This document shows, one piece after another, positions 17,465 to 26,900 of a stretch of DNA of 64,000 bases. Made by a program: the position numbers and the translations under genes. The stretch is from Pseudomonadota bacterium. GTDB lineage: Bacteria > Desulfobacterota > Desulfobulbia > Desulfobulbales > SURF-16. The notes beneath the pieces are model-generated. The model was given only the letters and a program-made list of their open reading frames with translations, was not told the DNA's origin and did no database searches. Within the stretch, counting starts at the first letter, position 1. Each line of letters begins with the position of its first letter. The stretch spans positions 62,001 through 126,000 of the forward strand of contig JAHIVT010000048.1 of assembly GCA_018816555.1 (NCBI GenBank), given 5' to 3'.

Positions 17465-18499
17465 TCAACTTAAGAAACCAACCTGACTCCACAGTTCCGG
17501 CGGCACTTCCGTTGCCATTTTCAAGGCGCCGGAACTGCCGATGTAGTCAGAATCGGCCACACAGGTTACCCGCACGTCTCCATACTCATGAAGCTGTGCA
17601 GTTATAAAGGAGTCAATGCCGCGGATTTTTGAGCCTCCACCGGCAAGATAGATGTTCAACAGAGCCTGCTGCTGGTCCTCAGGATCAAATCCCCTGATAA
17701 TGGTTTCCAGATGTTCAACAATATCAGGCACAATACTTTCGCAGACCAGTTGCAGATCTTCGGTAATGTCAAGTTCAACGGGTTTGCCGTTTATACGCAT
17801 GCTCACCTTCACCGTTTCGTCCGGTTCACCTACAAATCCGTATTGCTCTTTAATGAGTCGCACAAAATTCTGGGTGACCTGCACGTCCGGATAATGCTGC
17901 TGGATCAGGTCTTCAAGCCTTTCATCTATATAATCACCGGCTTTCAGCAGAGTAATCTGGTCCTTGGGAGAAGGGATGGTTCCCTTCATACCGCAGATAT
18001 CGACGGTACCGGCGCCGATATCAATAATAATTGAGTTATTGAGTTTGTCCAGTGAATAGGCAACCATGAATGGTTCTGAAACCACGACGGAAATAGACAT
18101 CAGATCCTGGGAAATTTTCAGTAGAAGCTCTTTATTGATGATGGATGCCCGGGCAGGAACGCCGATCACTCCGCAGACATCGTCTGTGCTTCCCTGACGT
18201 GCCTGTTCGATAACGTGCTTCATCAGTTCATAAGCAGCATTATAATCATTTTTGCTTGCCTCACGGATGACCCCATCTTCCAAAGGGCAATAAAGTGTGA
18301 GGGCTGAATGGTGTTTCAGGGCCTCGTCTCCAAAAACCTGGCTTTTACCGACAAGCTTCAGGCCGATTACATCCTTGGGATAGCCGACGACTGAACGGAT
18401 GATATCTTTATAACCTCTGTTTGTCATCACAGCCGTTCGTGATGTGCCAAGATCGATACCGACGAGTATACTATTGCTATTCTTTCCTGTATGCTCCAC
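17465..18499 (-). CDS. MamK-like bacterial actin, first copy
   Basis: A 344-residue actin-fold ATPase close to MamK: phosphate-1 GIDLGTSRTAVMTNRG, then RSVVGYPKDVIGLKLVGK, GVPARASIINKELLL, VVSEPFMVAYSLDKL, phosphate-2 IDIGAGTVDICGMKG, KAGDYIDERL and adenosine motif AGGGSKIRGID. I set the start at the GTG at 18497-18499, behind AAGGA at eight bases; an ATG at 18601 would add 34 residues of non-conserved sequence. It is the first gene of the unit actin - coiled coil - actin. Cytoplasmic filament formation is known for the family; what the filament positions here is not known. Confidence 0.9.
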   Translation of the reverse strand: MEHTGKNSNSILVGIDLGTSRTAVMTNRGYKDIIRSVVGYPKDVIGLKLVGKSQVFGDEALKHHSALTLYCPLEDGVIREASKNDYNAAYELMKHVIEQARQGSTDDVCGVIGVPARASIINKELLLKISQDLMSISVVVSEPFMVAYSLDKLNNSIIIDIGAGTVDICGMKGTIPSPKDQITLLKAGDYIDERLEDLIQQHYPDVQVTQNFVRLIKEQYGFVGEPDETVKVSMRINGKPVELDITEDLQLVCESIVPDIVEHLETIIRGFDPEDQQQALLNIYLAGGGSKIRGIDSFITAQLHEYGDVRVTCVADSDYIGSSGALKMATEVPPELWSQVGFLS

Positions 18500-18592
18500 G
18501 CTGATTATCCTTAATCTAAGGGAGATAAATCTCTTTATAGAAGAGAACGGAATACTGGGGAAGTAGAAAGAAATCCGCCCGAACCATAAAGT

Positions 18593-18622
18593 TAAATACA
18601 ATGGCAGATAAAGCTATGTCAA
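18593..18622 (-). promoter_or_regulatory. Candidate promoter of the MamK-like operon
   Basis: On the minus strand a perfect TTGACA (18622-18617) is followed after 17-18 bases by GTATTT/TATTTA, a weak -10. It lies about 95 bp upstream of the actin GTG start and downstream of ygiQ. Offered only as a candidate. Confidence 0.35.
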
Positions 18623-18702
18623 GACAATTAAAGGCAATATTCATATAGAACCCGAACAAGCAATAGAGCACCTTTTTTAAAAAAAATCCATATATGCAAA
18701 AA

Positions 18703-20433
18703 TCATTTCATTTCTGCAAGAACCTGCCGCTGCTGCATGCGATCTTTTGCATTATAGGCAACATATATAGGTTTGCGATTGTATCGATCAAGTCCACAGA
18801 CATACATTGCTGTTGAGATGGTCCCGGGAGTCGGAGTAAAATCCTGGAATTGCCGCACCGTAAGCCCCATTTTACGCACGTCCCTGGCAAGTGCCTTCAT
18901 ATCATCGAGGCTGCATCCCGGATGGGCCGAAATAAAATAAGGAGTAAAAATACATTCTTTACCGGTTTCAGCTGCAATTTTCCGGCACAATGCCAAAAAA
19001 GCGGGTAAAATATCCGGGCCATGCTTATGCATCAACCGAAGCACATGGGCAACCGTATGTTCCGGAGCTATTTTCATGGCGCCGGGTGTATGGTCAGTCA
19101 ACAATTTTCTCAGCAAACGCGGGGTTTTCAGCAGGAGCTCCATCCGCAGTCCTGAGGAGACAAAGACGTTCTTGACCTTAGCGATACGGCTCACCCTGTC
19201 GAGCAGGCTGATTAATGGTCTTTCATCAATGGCAAGATGCCGGCACACCCCCTCATGCAGGCAATCATGGCGACTGCAGGCCTTGCTCCCGCAGCCTGTT
19301 CCATACAAATTAGCGGTGGGCCCACCAAGATCACTTATCGTACCGCGGAAATCATCCATGCGGGTAACCTGCTCCACTTCAGCCACAACGGACTCCTCAC
19401 TTCTGGAGGTAATCACAGGTCCCTGATGTCTGGAGATTGCACAGAACGAACAATTGCCGAAACATCCTCTGACAATGGTTACCGAGTGACTGATCATGCG
19501 GTACGCCGGCACGTCACCGGCTGCAGGATGGGCTTTACGGGTAAAGGGCAGGCTGTAGAGGCTATCCATTTCCGCAGTGTCAAGGGGATCTGCCGGGGGA
19601 TGCTGCACCACCCACATCGCCTGTTGTTTCTGCAGAAGTATAGCCCGGTTAAGAGACCTGGCATGTTTGTCGATCAAAAGCTCGGCGCTTAAATAAGCCT
19701 CTCTGTCCTGTTCAATTTCGGCAAGCGACGGCAGAAAAACATGTCCCTCACCGGCAATGCTCTGCTGCTGCGCATCGGTTAACCGCTGGCAGGTGCCGGC
19801 TATGCCCGCCAGATCTCGGCCGGCTGCCAGTCGTTGGGCCACCTCCACAACCGCCCTTTCCCCCATGCCGTAAACAAGCAGATCAGCTTTGGCATCCGTG
19901 AGTACCGAGGCACGCAATTTCCCCTGCTGGTAATCATAGTGGACAAAGCGCCGCAGCGAGGCCTCCAGACCGCCGAGAATGATCGGAATTGGTCCATAGG
20001 CACTTCTGGCCAGATTGGCATACCTGACGGTGGCACGATCCGGCCTGCGCCGCTCACTTTTTTCCCGGGACTCCCCGAAGTAGGGATTGCCCCCCGGGGA
20101 ATATTGATCAACATCGCGCACCTTGGCATTGCCGGAATAATTGGCCACTATGGAATCAAGATTGCCAGCTGTTATTCCCCAGAACAGGCGAGGCGGACCG
20201 AACTGTTTGAAAGCCTTGGAGGAGTCGTAGCGGGGCTGGGCCAGAACCGCCACCCGGAAGCCGCTAGTCTCAAGAAGTCTGCCGATCAGGGCAACACCAA
20301 AGGCGGGATGATCCACATAGGCATCCCCTGTGACCAGAATAATATCCACCTCATCCCAGCCGCGCAAACGCATCTCGGCAGCGCTTGTCGGCAAAAAAGA
20401 GGTGCTTTCGTCTTTGCTCTTTTTACTTCCCAT
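18703..20433 (-). CDS. YgiQ-family radical SAM protein (UPF0313)
   Basis: A 576-residue YgiQ-type radical SAM protein. The N-terminal domain has the family's [33 protein letters not shown] and FQFGPP-like segments, and the cluster motif is [12 protein letters not shown] second cysteine-rich stretch ([17 protein letters not shown]) is typical of the family, as is [13 protein letters not shown] near the end. The C-terminal extension seen in longer homologues is short here. The biochemical reaction is unknown. It starts 3 bp after the corrinoid-activator-like gene, so the two are cotranscribed. Confidence 0.93.
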   Translation of the reverse strand: MGSKKSKDESTSFLPTSAAEMRLRGWDEVDIILVTGDAYVDHPAFGVALIGRLLETSGFRVAVLAQPRYDSSKAFKQFGPPRLFWGITAGNLDSIVANYSGNAKVRDVDQYSPGGNPYFGESREKSERRRPDRATVRYANLARSAYGPIPIILGGLEASLRRFVHYDYQQGKLRASVLTDAKADLLVYGMGERAVVEVAQRLAAGRDLAGIAGTCQRLTDAQQQSIAGEGHVFLPSLAEIEQDREAYLSAELLIDKHARSLNRAILLQKQQAMWVVQHPPADPLDTAEMDSLYSLPFTRKAHPAAGDVPAYRMISHSVTIVRGCFGNCSFCAISRHQGPVITSRSEESVVAEVEQVTRMDDFRGTISDLGGPTANLYGTGCGSKACSRHDCLHEGVCRHLAIDERPLISLLDRVSRIAKVKNVFVSSGLRMELLLKTPRLLRKLLTDHTPGAMKIAPEHTVAHVLRLMHKHGPDILPAFLALCRKIAAETGKECIFTPYFISAHPGCSLDDMKALARDVRKMGLTVRQFQDFTPTPGTISTAMYVCGLDRYNRKPIYVAYNAKDRMQQRQVLAEMK

Positions 20434-20436
20434 GGA

Positions 20437-22392
20437 TCAACTCTTGTCGGCGGATGCGGCATTATTAAGCCGCATACCGCACTTGGGGAAAAGGCTTATA
20501 TCCGTATGGGGCAGAAAAAGTGATGCCACATATTGCTCTTTGAAATTTGCCACCTCGGAAAGTTCAAAGCTTGTCATCCTCTGGACAACTTCAACCACAT
20601 CCTGCCGGATATGATTACTCAACTCACTCATACGGGCTCCCATGAGCGACCCGTTACCCACATAAAGAACCCTGCCCGGATCAAATTCGGGCAATAGTCC
20701 CACGGTCATGGCGCTGTCAAGATCTATATAGGAACCAAAGGCCCCGGCCAGAATGATCTGTTCCAGATCGGTAACGGAGAGACCGACCTCTTCGATAAGT
20801 GTTTTCACCCCGGCATAAATTGCGGCCTTGGCCCGGATAAAGTTGCTGATATCAACTTCATTGATGCCGATATCCGAGTCAATACCGGCTTCATCCTGCC
20901 AGACCAGGACATATTCAAAACCGCTCTTTCCTTCACGGATGCGAGGTGTAGCAAGATCCCGTCTAAACCTGCCCCGCTGGTCGATTATTCCTTTTTCAAA
21001 AAGGGTGGCAACAATAATGAGCAGACCTGAACCACAAATACCCACAGGCGGCTTTCTACCGATGGTGATATTCATCGGTTCAAAAGTGCCTGGATCAATA
21101 CCGAAATCCGTAATCGCCCCATCGGACGCGCGCATGCCGAAGGTAATCCCCCCACCTTCAAAGGCCGGCCCGGCGGAACACGCCGCACATACCAGCCATT
21201 CCCTGCTGCCGATGACTATCTCGGCGTTGGTGCCGATATCGATATACAGGGTCAACTTGTTTGTGCGGTACATGCCCGAACCCATAACGCCGGCCACAAT
21301 ATCTCCGCCCACATAACTTGAGATGGCAGGATAGAGGAGAGCAATGGCATGACTGCTCAGTTGCAGGCCCAGGTCGGTGGCCCTGATGGGCGGGAAGAAG
21401 GTGCTTACCGGCACATAGGGGGCGCGTCGTATATTATGCGGTTCCAGGGAAAGGAAAAGATGGGTCATGGTGGTGTTCGCGGCAATGGTAATCGAATCGA
21501 TTTCATCCCGATCAATATCCGCCTCGACAAGCAGCCTGGCAACTATTTTGTTGATGGTGGATACGACAAGCTCCTGCATCAGTTCAGCACCTTTGGGTTT
21601 TTCAGCATAGATGATGCGGGAAATAACATCCTCCCCATAGCTGATCTGGCCGTTATAATCTCCGGCATTGGCGAGAATCTTGCCGGTATGGAGATCGATG
21701 AGTTGTCCCCAGACCGTGGTTGTGCCGATATCCACCGCGAGTCCGAAATTACGGTTGACCCAGTTCCCAGATTGTATATTGACTACATGGGTCTTGCCGC
21801 TTGGGTGGACGGGACGGGCCAAGGTGACGGTGACGTTAAAATCCTTCTCCCGCAGGGACTTTCTGATTTTACGCAGTACTGCAAGGCTGATGATCAGTCC
21901 ATGTTCGTCATACTGATTTTTCAGACCCTGGACAATACGACCGGCATCTGCCATATTGTCCGTGAGGGAGGTCGGGGGAAGCTCAAGGGCAACCTTTTCC
22001 ACGGGCGGAGAAAAAATACCCTCCCTGCGCAACTCCTCAATATCAAAATGATGCTCAAGTGCCCGGTGGCGGTCGATCACTCCATCAGACAAGCCTCCTT
22101 TCTGCATGGAGGAGGAAAGGGGAATACGCACACTAACATTCTCCGTGACGATGGCGGAACAGGCAAGCCGCACTCCCTTGTCAAAATCACCGGCGCTTAT
22201 CTTCTCACTCTTTTCCCCTTCGACCCTGCCGTGTTCGATCCGGATCCGGCATTTTCCACACACCCCGCTGCCGCCGCAGGACGCGTTGATATGTATCCCG
22301 GCCCGACGTGCAACATCAATGAGAATCTCACCCTTCTCGGAGTCAACCGTCCTGACCACCGGCTCAAATGTTACGCGAACTTTTTCCCCCAT
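20437..22392 (-). CDS. Fe-S/ASKHA protein of the corrinoid-activating (RACo/RamA-like) group
   Basis: A 651-residue protein. Residues 1-~95 are a ferredoxin-like domain with a [2Fe-2S] set C39-x5-C45-x2-C48 and C78. A linker is followed by an ASKHA-type ATPase domain (DUF4445), with FGLAVDIGTTTVWGQLID, YIDIGTNAEIVIG, ICGSGLL and LAGAFGSYIDLDSA. Family members use ATP to reduce Co(II) corrinoid proteins back to the active Co(I) state in the Wood-Ljungdahl pathway or methyltransferase systems. No corrinoid protein is in the window, so its partner is unknown. It heads a two-gene unit with ygiQ. Confidence 0.88.
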   Translation of the reverse strand: MGEKVRVTFEPVVRTVDSEKGEILIDVARRAGIHINASCGGSGVCGKCRIRIEHGRVEGEKSEKISAGDFDKGVRLACSAIVTENVSVRIPLSSSMQKGGLSDGVIDRHRALEHHFDIEELRREGIFSPPVEKVALELPPTSLTDNMADAGRIVQGLKNQYDEHGLIISLAVLRKIRKSLREKDFNVTVTLARPVHPSGKTHVVNIQSGNWVNRNFGLAVDIGTTTVWGQLIDLHTGKILANAGDYNGQISYGEDVISRIIYAEKPKGAELMQELVVSTINKIVARLLVEADIDRDEIDSITIAANTTMTHLFLSLEPHNIRRAPYVPVSTFFPPIRATDLGLQLSSHAIALLYPAISSYVGGDIVAGVMGSGMYRTNKLTLYIDIGTNAEIVIGSREWLVCAACSAGPAFEGGGITFGMRASDGAITDFGIDPGTFEPMNITIGRKPPVGICGSGLLIIVATLFEKGIIDQRGRFRRDLATPRIREGKSGFEYVLVWQDEAGIDSDIGINEVDISNFIRAKAAIYAGVKTLIEEVGLSVTDLEQIILAGAFGSYIDLDSAMTVGLLPEFDPGRVLYVGNGSLMGARMSELSNHIRQDVVEVVQRMTSFELSEVANFKEQYVASLFLPHTDISLFPKCGMRLNNAASADKS

Positions 22393-22655
22393 ATGTGTGT
22401 ACCTTTAACAACTTTAAAATATTTATGTATTGTATCGGTTCTAACAGGTGATTTGTCAGGACATGCCTTCAAGCTCGGAAAACATGCAACTTTTTGCGAG
22501 GCCTAACCTCCTGATTTTTCGCACAACTCTGGTTTCCAACGTCATTTCTTCCTGCCTGATAACCATTTCATCTGTTGTGTTTTACCTATTATATGTTTAA
22601 ATTCGCCAAACGGTCTCATTTTCCCCTTGACCATTATTGCAGCATATTCTTTTAC

Positions 22656-22916
22656 ATGAAACATATCGACCAAAAACTTGAAATTGCATACCCCTGCGTA
22701 TGGCTTTACAAAATCATAGGCACGGAAAAAGATGCGTTGATCTCTGCGGTAAAGGAAATCTTTGCGGATTCCGAGCACACCCTCACCTTTTCCAAATCGA
22801 GCGGCAAGGGGAAATATATATCATTTAATCTTGAAGTAACGGTGCATTCTGAAGAGGCACGGAACTTTTTTTTCACCGTCCTGCGGCAACACTCCTCCAT
22901 CAAGATGGTGCTTTGA
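22656..22916 (+). CDS. DUF493 (YbeD-like) protein
   Basis: An 86-residue protein with the DUF493 pattern: YPCVWLYKIIGTEKDALISAV, then FSKSSGKGKYISFNLEVTVH and a final FTVLRQHSSIKMVL. The family folds like an ACT domain and has an unclear regulatory role. I set the start at the ATG at 22656; the longer reading from 22575 adds 27 residues unlike the family. It is the first gene of a plus-strand unit, 4 bp before the DUF3786 gene. Confidence 0.85.
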   Translation: MKHIDQKLEIAYPCVWLYKIIGTEKDALISAVKEIFADSEHTLTFSKSSGKGKYISFNLEVTVHSEEARNFFFTVLRQHSSIKMVL

Positions 22917-22920
22917 AATT

Positions 22921-23730
22921 ATGAATCCGCTTGAAGTTCTGAAACGAACTCCGAAATCAAACTGCGGAGAATGCGGCTATCCGGCATGCCTTGCCTTTGC
23001 AGCCAATGTTGCCAGAAGTGGTGAAGATCCGCAGAAATGTCCATACATTAATCTCGATGGGCTGACCTTGGCAAAAAAAGAAAGCACCTCTCTCGACAAA
23101 ATGGCAGAAAAGCATGATCTGGAGCTGATCCGGCACCTGCAGGACAAAATCCGCGATCTCGATTTCAGCGCTATCGCCACTCCACTCGGGCTGGCATTAT
23201 CTCCGGACGCAAAAGACGCTCTCACCTTTTCCTATCTCGGCCAGCATGTTTTACTCAGTAAATCACAGATCCTGATCAACGGCAAGGAACCCGAAGATCC
23301 CCGGGATCAGATTCTCCTCTATAATTATGTCTATTCAGGTGGAGCCGATCCACCGTGCGGGATCTGGACAGGCCTTGAAAGTCTGCCCAATTCGATCTCC
23401 AAAATAAAAACCCTGGCCACCTACTGTGAGAATCGACTGGCGCAACTTTTTGCAGGTCAACCAAGTAACACGATACTTTCTCTGTGCGCCCAACTGGGAG
23501 GCAAACCAGACACCGAAACCTCAGCCACTGCCTCAGCAATCATCCCGGTTCTGCCACACCTGCCGCAGCAACTCCTCTTCTGGGACGAAGAACCTGAAGA
23601 TGGTTTTGATGCCAGGATAAAAATCCTTTTCGATAAAAACGTTCTTGATTATCTTGATCTGGAATCCCTTGTTTTTTCATCTGAACGCATGGCGGACCGG
23701 CTTATGTTACTTTTTTCCCAGGCAAAATGA
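22921..23730 (+). CDS. Fe-S cluster and DUF3786 protein
   Basis: A 269-residue protein. The N-terminus holds a four-cysteine motif (C15, C18, C23, C40 in NCGECGYPACLAFAANVA and KCPYI), the [4Fe-4S] module also found in corrinoid Fe-S proteins and RnfB. The rest fits DUF3786 (for example ILLYNYVYSGGADPPCGIWTGLESLPNS in two parts), common in anaerobic Desulfobacterota and methanogens. It is often seen near corrinoid metabolism, and here the corrinoid-activator-like gene is divergent and 0.5 kb away. The function is unknown. Its stop overlaps the rarA start by four bases. Confidence 0.85.
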   Translation: MNPLEVLKRTPKSNCGECGYPACLAFAANVARSGEDPQKCPYINLDGLTLAKKESTSLDKMAEKHDLELIRHLQDKIRDLDFSAIATPLGLALSPDAKDALTFSYLGQHVLLSKSQILINGKEPEDPRDQILLYNYVYSGGADPPCGIWTGLESLPNSISKIKTLATYCENRLAQLFAGQPSNTILSLCAQLGGKPDTETSATASAIIPVLPHLPQQLLFWDEEPEDGFDARIKILFDKNVLDYLDLESLVFSSERMADRLMLLFSQAK

Positions 23731-25046
23731 AAGGGACGACAACCGACAGAAAACCCCTGGCTGAAAGAATGCGGCCGCAGCAGTTAGACGACTTTGTCGG
23801 GCAGGCTCATCTGCTCGGTGAAGGAAAAATTCTCTGGCGTCTGCTTGATGAAAATCATCTTCCCTCCCTGCTTCTCTGGGGACCGCCCGGCACCGGCAAA
23901 ACCACCCTGGCAAGAATTCTCGCCAGATCCACCGGATCCCATTTCATCTTTTTTTCCGCAGTACTGGCCGGGGTAAAGGAAATCAGACAGATTATCGATG
24001 AAGCGCGCCAGATGCAGCAAATCGGAGCTTCAACGATTCTCTTTGTCGACGAAATACACCGCTTTAACAAAAGTCAGCAGGACGCTTTTCTTCCCCATGT
24101 GGAGAGCGGACTGCTCACCTTGATCGGGGCAACAACGGAAAACCCCTCATTTCAGATCGTGGCCCCTCTTCTGTCACGGTGCAGGGTACTCACCTTATTT
24201 CCTCTGACGCCGCAGGATCTTGAGCAGATTTTTCATCGGGCTCTGCAGGACAAAAAAAATGGACTGGGCGAGCTGTCTCTTCATTTTGAGGAACAGGCAA
24301 TTGAGCACCTCATAGCCATGGCGGACGGCGACGCGCGAAGACTGCTCAACAGCATGGAAATCGCTGCTTCTCTTGCAGTTCCGGACAAAAACGACTCAAG
24401 AATCGTTTCTCTTGAGATGATGAAAGACGCATTCCAGAGAAACAGCCTGCGCTATGATGCAGCTGGGGAAGAACATTACAACCTTATTTCCGCACTACAT
24501 AAAAGCCTGCGTGACAGCGACCCCGATGGTTCGCTGTACTGGCTTGTTCGCATGCTCCGCTCCGGCGAGGATCCCCTTTACATTGCCAGGCGCATGATTC
24601 GCTTTGCTTCGGAAGACATCGGCAACGCCGATCCCCAGGCATTAACGGTTTCCTTGAATGCCAGAGAATCATACCATATGCTCGGCTCTCCGGAAGGAGA
24701 ACTGGCCATCGCCCAGGCGGTAATCTATCTTGCCACCGCACCAAAAAGCAATGCCACTTATTCCGCTTACAACAAGGTTATGCAGGATATCGAACGGACC
24801 GGCAGCCTGCCTGTGCCGCTGCAGATCCGCAATGCCCCGACCAGGCTTATGAAAGAGCTTGGTTACGGCAAAGGTTACCAGTATGCCCATGACTCGCCCT
24901 CTGCTCTTGTCGATCAGGATCATCTCCCGGAGGAACTCTGCGGTGCACGCTATTACGAACCGTCAAACAGGGGGCATGAAGCAATTATTAAAGACCGACT
25001 GACCAAGTGGAGACAAATCCTTGCACAGCGTAAGACCAACACTTAA
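23727..25046 (+). CDS. rarA: Replication-associated recombination ATPase RarA (MgsA)
   Basis: A 439-residue AAA+ ATPase related to clamp loaders. It begins PLAERMRPQQLDDFVGQAHL, has Walker A GPPGTGKTTLA, Walker B FVDEIHRFNKSQQD, sensor-1 GATTENPSF and the C-terminal tetramerisation region with SLYWLVRMLRSGEDP and RRMIRFASEDIGNADPQAL. RarA acts at stalled replication forks. The ATG overlaps the upstream stop, so translation is probably coupled. The selenoprotein gene follows after 11 bases. Confidence 0.96.
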   Translation: MKGTTTDRKPLAERMRPQQLDDFVGQAHLLGEGKILWRLLDENHLPSLLLWGPPGTGKTTLARILARSTGSHFIFFSAVLAGVKEIRQIIDEARQMQQIGASTILFVDEIHRFNKSQQDAFLPHVESGLLTLIGATTENPSFQIVAPLLSRCRVLTLFPLTPQDLEQIFHRALQDKKNGLGELSLHFEEQAIEHLIAMADGDARRLLNSMEIAASLAVPDKNDSRIVSLEMMKDAFQRNSLRYDAAGEEHYNLISALHKSLRDSDPDGSLYWLVRMLRSGEDPLYIARRMIRFASEDIGNADPQALTVSLNARESYHMLGSPEGELAIAQAVIYLATAPKSNATYSAYNKVMQDIERTGSLPVPLQIRNAPTRLMKELGYGKGYQYAHDSPSALVDQDHLPEELCGARYYEPSNRGHEAIIKDRLTKWRQILAQRKTNT

Positions 25047-25057
25047 AGGAGAAACCC

Positions 25058-26608
25058 ATGACTATTTGCCTGCGCCTCATCTGTATCATTTTCCTCCTTT
25101 TCTTACCCTCAGCGATTATTGCTGCACCGATAACAGGGGATATTACACTTTTTTACTCAAATGATGTGCATGGCGCAACCGAACCTTGTGGTTGAAAGGC
25201 CAAACAACTGGGCGGTCTGTCCAAAAGAAAAACATTATTTCAGCAACTCGACGTAAAAGAGGACCATGCTCTGTTTCTTGACGGGGGAGCACTGCTGTTT
25301 GATAAAAGCAAATTTCCCCCCGGGCGTCATCTTGACCTGGCAAGAATTAATGCCGCAGGTATCGTTGAGGCCTATAATATCCTTGGTTATGATGCTGTCG
25401 GGGTCTCCAGAATCGATCTTGCCGGAGGGGTGGAGTTTTTAAAGGAATTACAGAAAAAATCAAATTTCACCTGGCTCAGTGCCAATCTCGTGGACAGGAA
25501 AAACAGGCGTCCCCTTTTCTCACCCTTTATCATTAAGAAGAAAACAGGACTGCGCATAGCCATTCTCGGCCTCACAGGAAGCGGTGCGGCAAATGAACCG
25601 GAGGAACGTGAGAACTACCTCATCCTTCCCTGGCAGGATCTGTTACCAAAAATCATGAAAGAAATCAACAAACAGGCCGATCTTGTCATCATGTTATCCA
25701 GTTTATCTCCTTTGGAAAACGAACTGATCAGCAAAGAATTTCCCCATATTCATATTATTATTCAGGCAGGCATGTACTCCCATAATCAGAATACTGTTCT
25801 GACTAACAACACCTTGATCTGTCAGGCGGAAAAACAGGGCAAATACATCGGTCAGTTGCATATCAATTGGAAAAGTAACGGCAAGTGGACAGACGAAACA
25901 ACAGATGCGGCCCTCATGAAGAAACAAGAGCTTGATCGGTTAACATGGCAGATAAAAAAGCTGGAAAGTCAGGGTGATCCGCAAATTGTCTATAAGGATA
26001 CTCCTGCGACGTTACAGGCTTATTACAAACTTGTTGAACGAATGAAAACCGTTGAAATGGAACTCAGCGATCCACAGCAGAAGATGCATCAGTCACCAGA
26101 AAGATCCACCTTTAATACTACCTTTTTAGCGATAGCGCCAAGTCTTGAGGATGATCCTGCCATGGATAAAATCATTACCAAAACGAGGGAAAAAATTAAT
26201 TCCCTTGGCAGAAGCGGGAGCAGTGATGGCACCCTGAGCGACTATGTGGGCAGTCAGGCCTGCATGAAATGCCATAATGAAATAGGCGAGCGCTGGCAAC
26301 GGACACACCATGCCCATGCGTATGAAACCCTGGTCCAGAAAAAACAGCAATTCAACGTCCAATGTCTTCCCTGCCACGTGACAGGTGTTTCCATACTTGA
26401 CAAAAAACAATCAACAGCCCTGTCGCTCCCTGATTCCTTGCTCAACGTCGGCTGTGAAACCTGTCATGGCCCGGGCATGGCGCATTCGATTAATCCCGAA
26501 GAAGCAAAACTTAACGACGCCCCTGATGCCTACCTCTGTCTTCAGTGCCATAGCACTGAGCATGATGGAGCATTCCATTTTGAGCAGGACAAAAAGCTTG
26601 TTCATTAG
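25058..26608 (+). CDS. Selenocysteine-containing UshA-like protein with C-terminal tetrahaem cytochrome c region
   Basis: Read with TGA at 25193-25195 as selenocysteine, this is a 516-residue exported protein. The ATG at 25058 follows AAGGAG and begins a signal peptide (cut near residue 22). Then comes a 5'-nucleotidase-like domain: LFYSNDVHGATEPCGU, with Sec46 next to Cys44 in a C-G-U motif where homologues have EPCGC, then LGGLSKR. The NDVHG metal-ligand motif is kept, but the usual GNHE-type motif is replaced by GVSRIDLAGG, so phosphoesterase activity is doubtful. The C-terminus has four CxxCH haem sites at C402, C436, C466 and C494, as in cytochrome c554-like domains. The frame is open on both sides of the TGA, and a SECIS-like hairpin follows it. 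Probably a periplasmic redox protein; substrate unknown. Confidence 0.88.
25193..25223 (+). promoter_or_regulatory. Bacterial SECIS element with UGA selenocysteine codon
   Basis: After the UGA (25193-25195), TGGGC (25209-25213) and GTCCA (25219-25223) form a five-pair stem with one G-U, closing the loop GGTCT (25214-25218). The loop starts 18 bases after the UGA. From memory, E. coli fdhF has the same GGUCU apical loop at the same distance, and SelB recognises it. The element lies inside the coding sequence, as bacterial SECIS elements do. Confidence 0.8.
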
Positions 26609-26846
26609 CAGGAGAACAACAAATTAAGAACTTGCCCGTAAACAAACTTTTCAAAAATCAGGAGCACTTTGAGACTGATTTGGTTGTGACGATTGAGCGC
26701 CCCAAGGACATTTGCTTCCCGACATAAATCCGCAAGGTTGCGTGAGAATTTTGCAGCCTCGCAGGGCTGTGATTGAGAAGCGCCCTAGGCGAAAAAGATG
26801 GATGTGAGAACAAAAAAAATTTCACGGGGCAAGCTCTCAATAAAAA
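26609..26846. other. Unexplained intergenic region after the selenoprotein gene
   Basis: About 240 bases with moderate GC and no convincing gene. Small hairpins are visible (CGCAA/TTGCG near 26732; CAGCC/GGCTG near 26755) and an imperfect direct repeat of GATTGAGCGCCC and GATTGAGAAGCGCCC at about 26692 and 26773. A minus-strand ORF of 67 codons covers it but has no recognisable family. It could be a degraded gene, a dispersed repeat or a small RNA. Confidence 0.35.
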
Positions 26847-26847
26847 A

Positions 26848-26876
26848 AGCCGCGCATCCATAAAGGATGCGCGGCT
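26848..26876. terminator. Bidirectional Rho-independent terminator
   Basis: AGCCGCGCATCC (26848-26859) pairs perfectly with GGATGCGCGGCT (26865-26876) around a five-base loop. A-tracts lie before and T-tracts after, so it can end transcription of both the selenoprotein operon (plus) and the converging pyrophosphatase gene (minus). Confidence 0.92.
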
Positions 26877-26900
26877 TTTTTTATAAAATAACAGCAGTAC

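Noticed and set aside
15793-18499. Magnetosome gene island
   Set aside because: Only the MamK-like actins are present; no mamA, B, M, Q or other magnetosome genes lie in the window.
22542-22778. 78-codon minus-strand ORF opposite DUF493
   Set aside because: It is antisense to a recognised DUF493 gene and has no motif of its own.
25193-25195. TGA read as a nonsense mutation (pseudogene) or true gene end
   Set aside because: The frame continues with family-like sequence on both sides, the site matches a known Cys/Sec position, and a SECIS-like hairpin follows at the right distance.
26658-26861. 67-codon minus-strand ORF
   Set aside because: It has no family resemblance, runs into the terminator hairpin and lacks a convincing ribosome-binding site.
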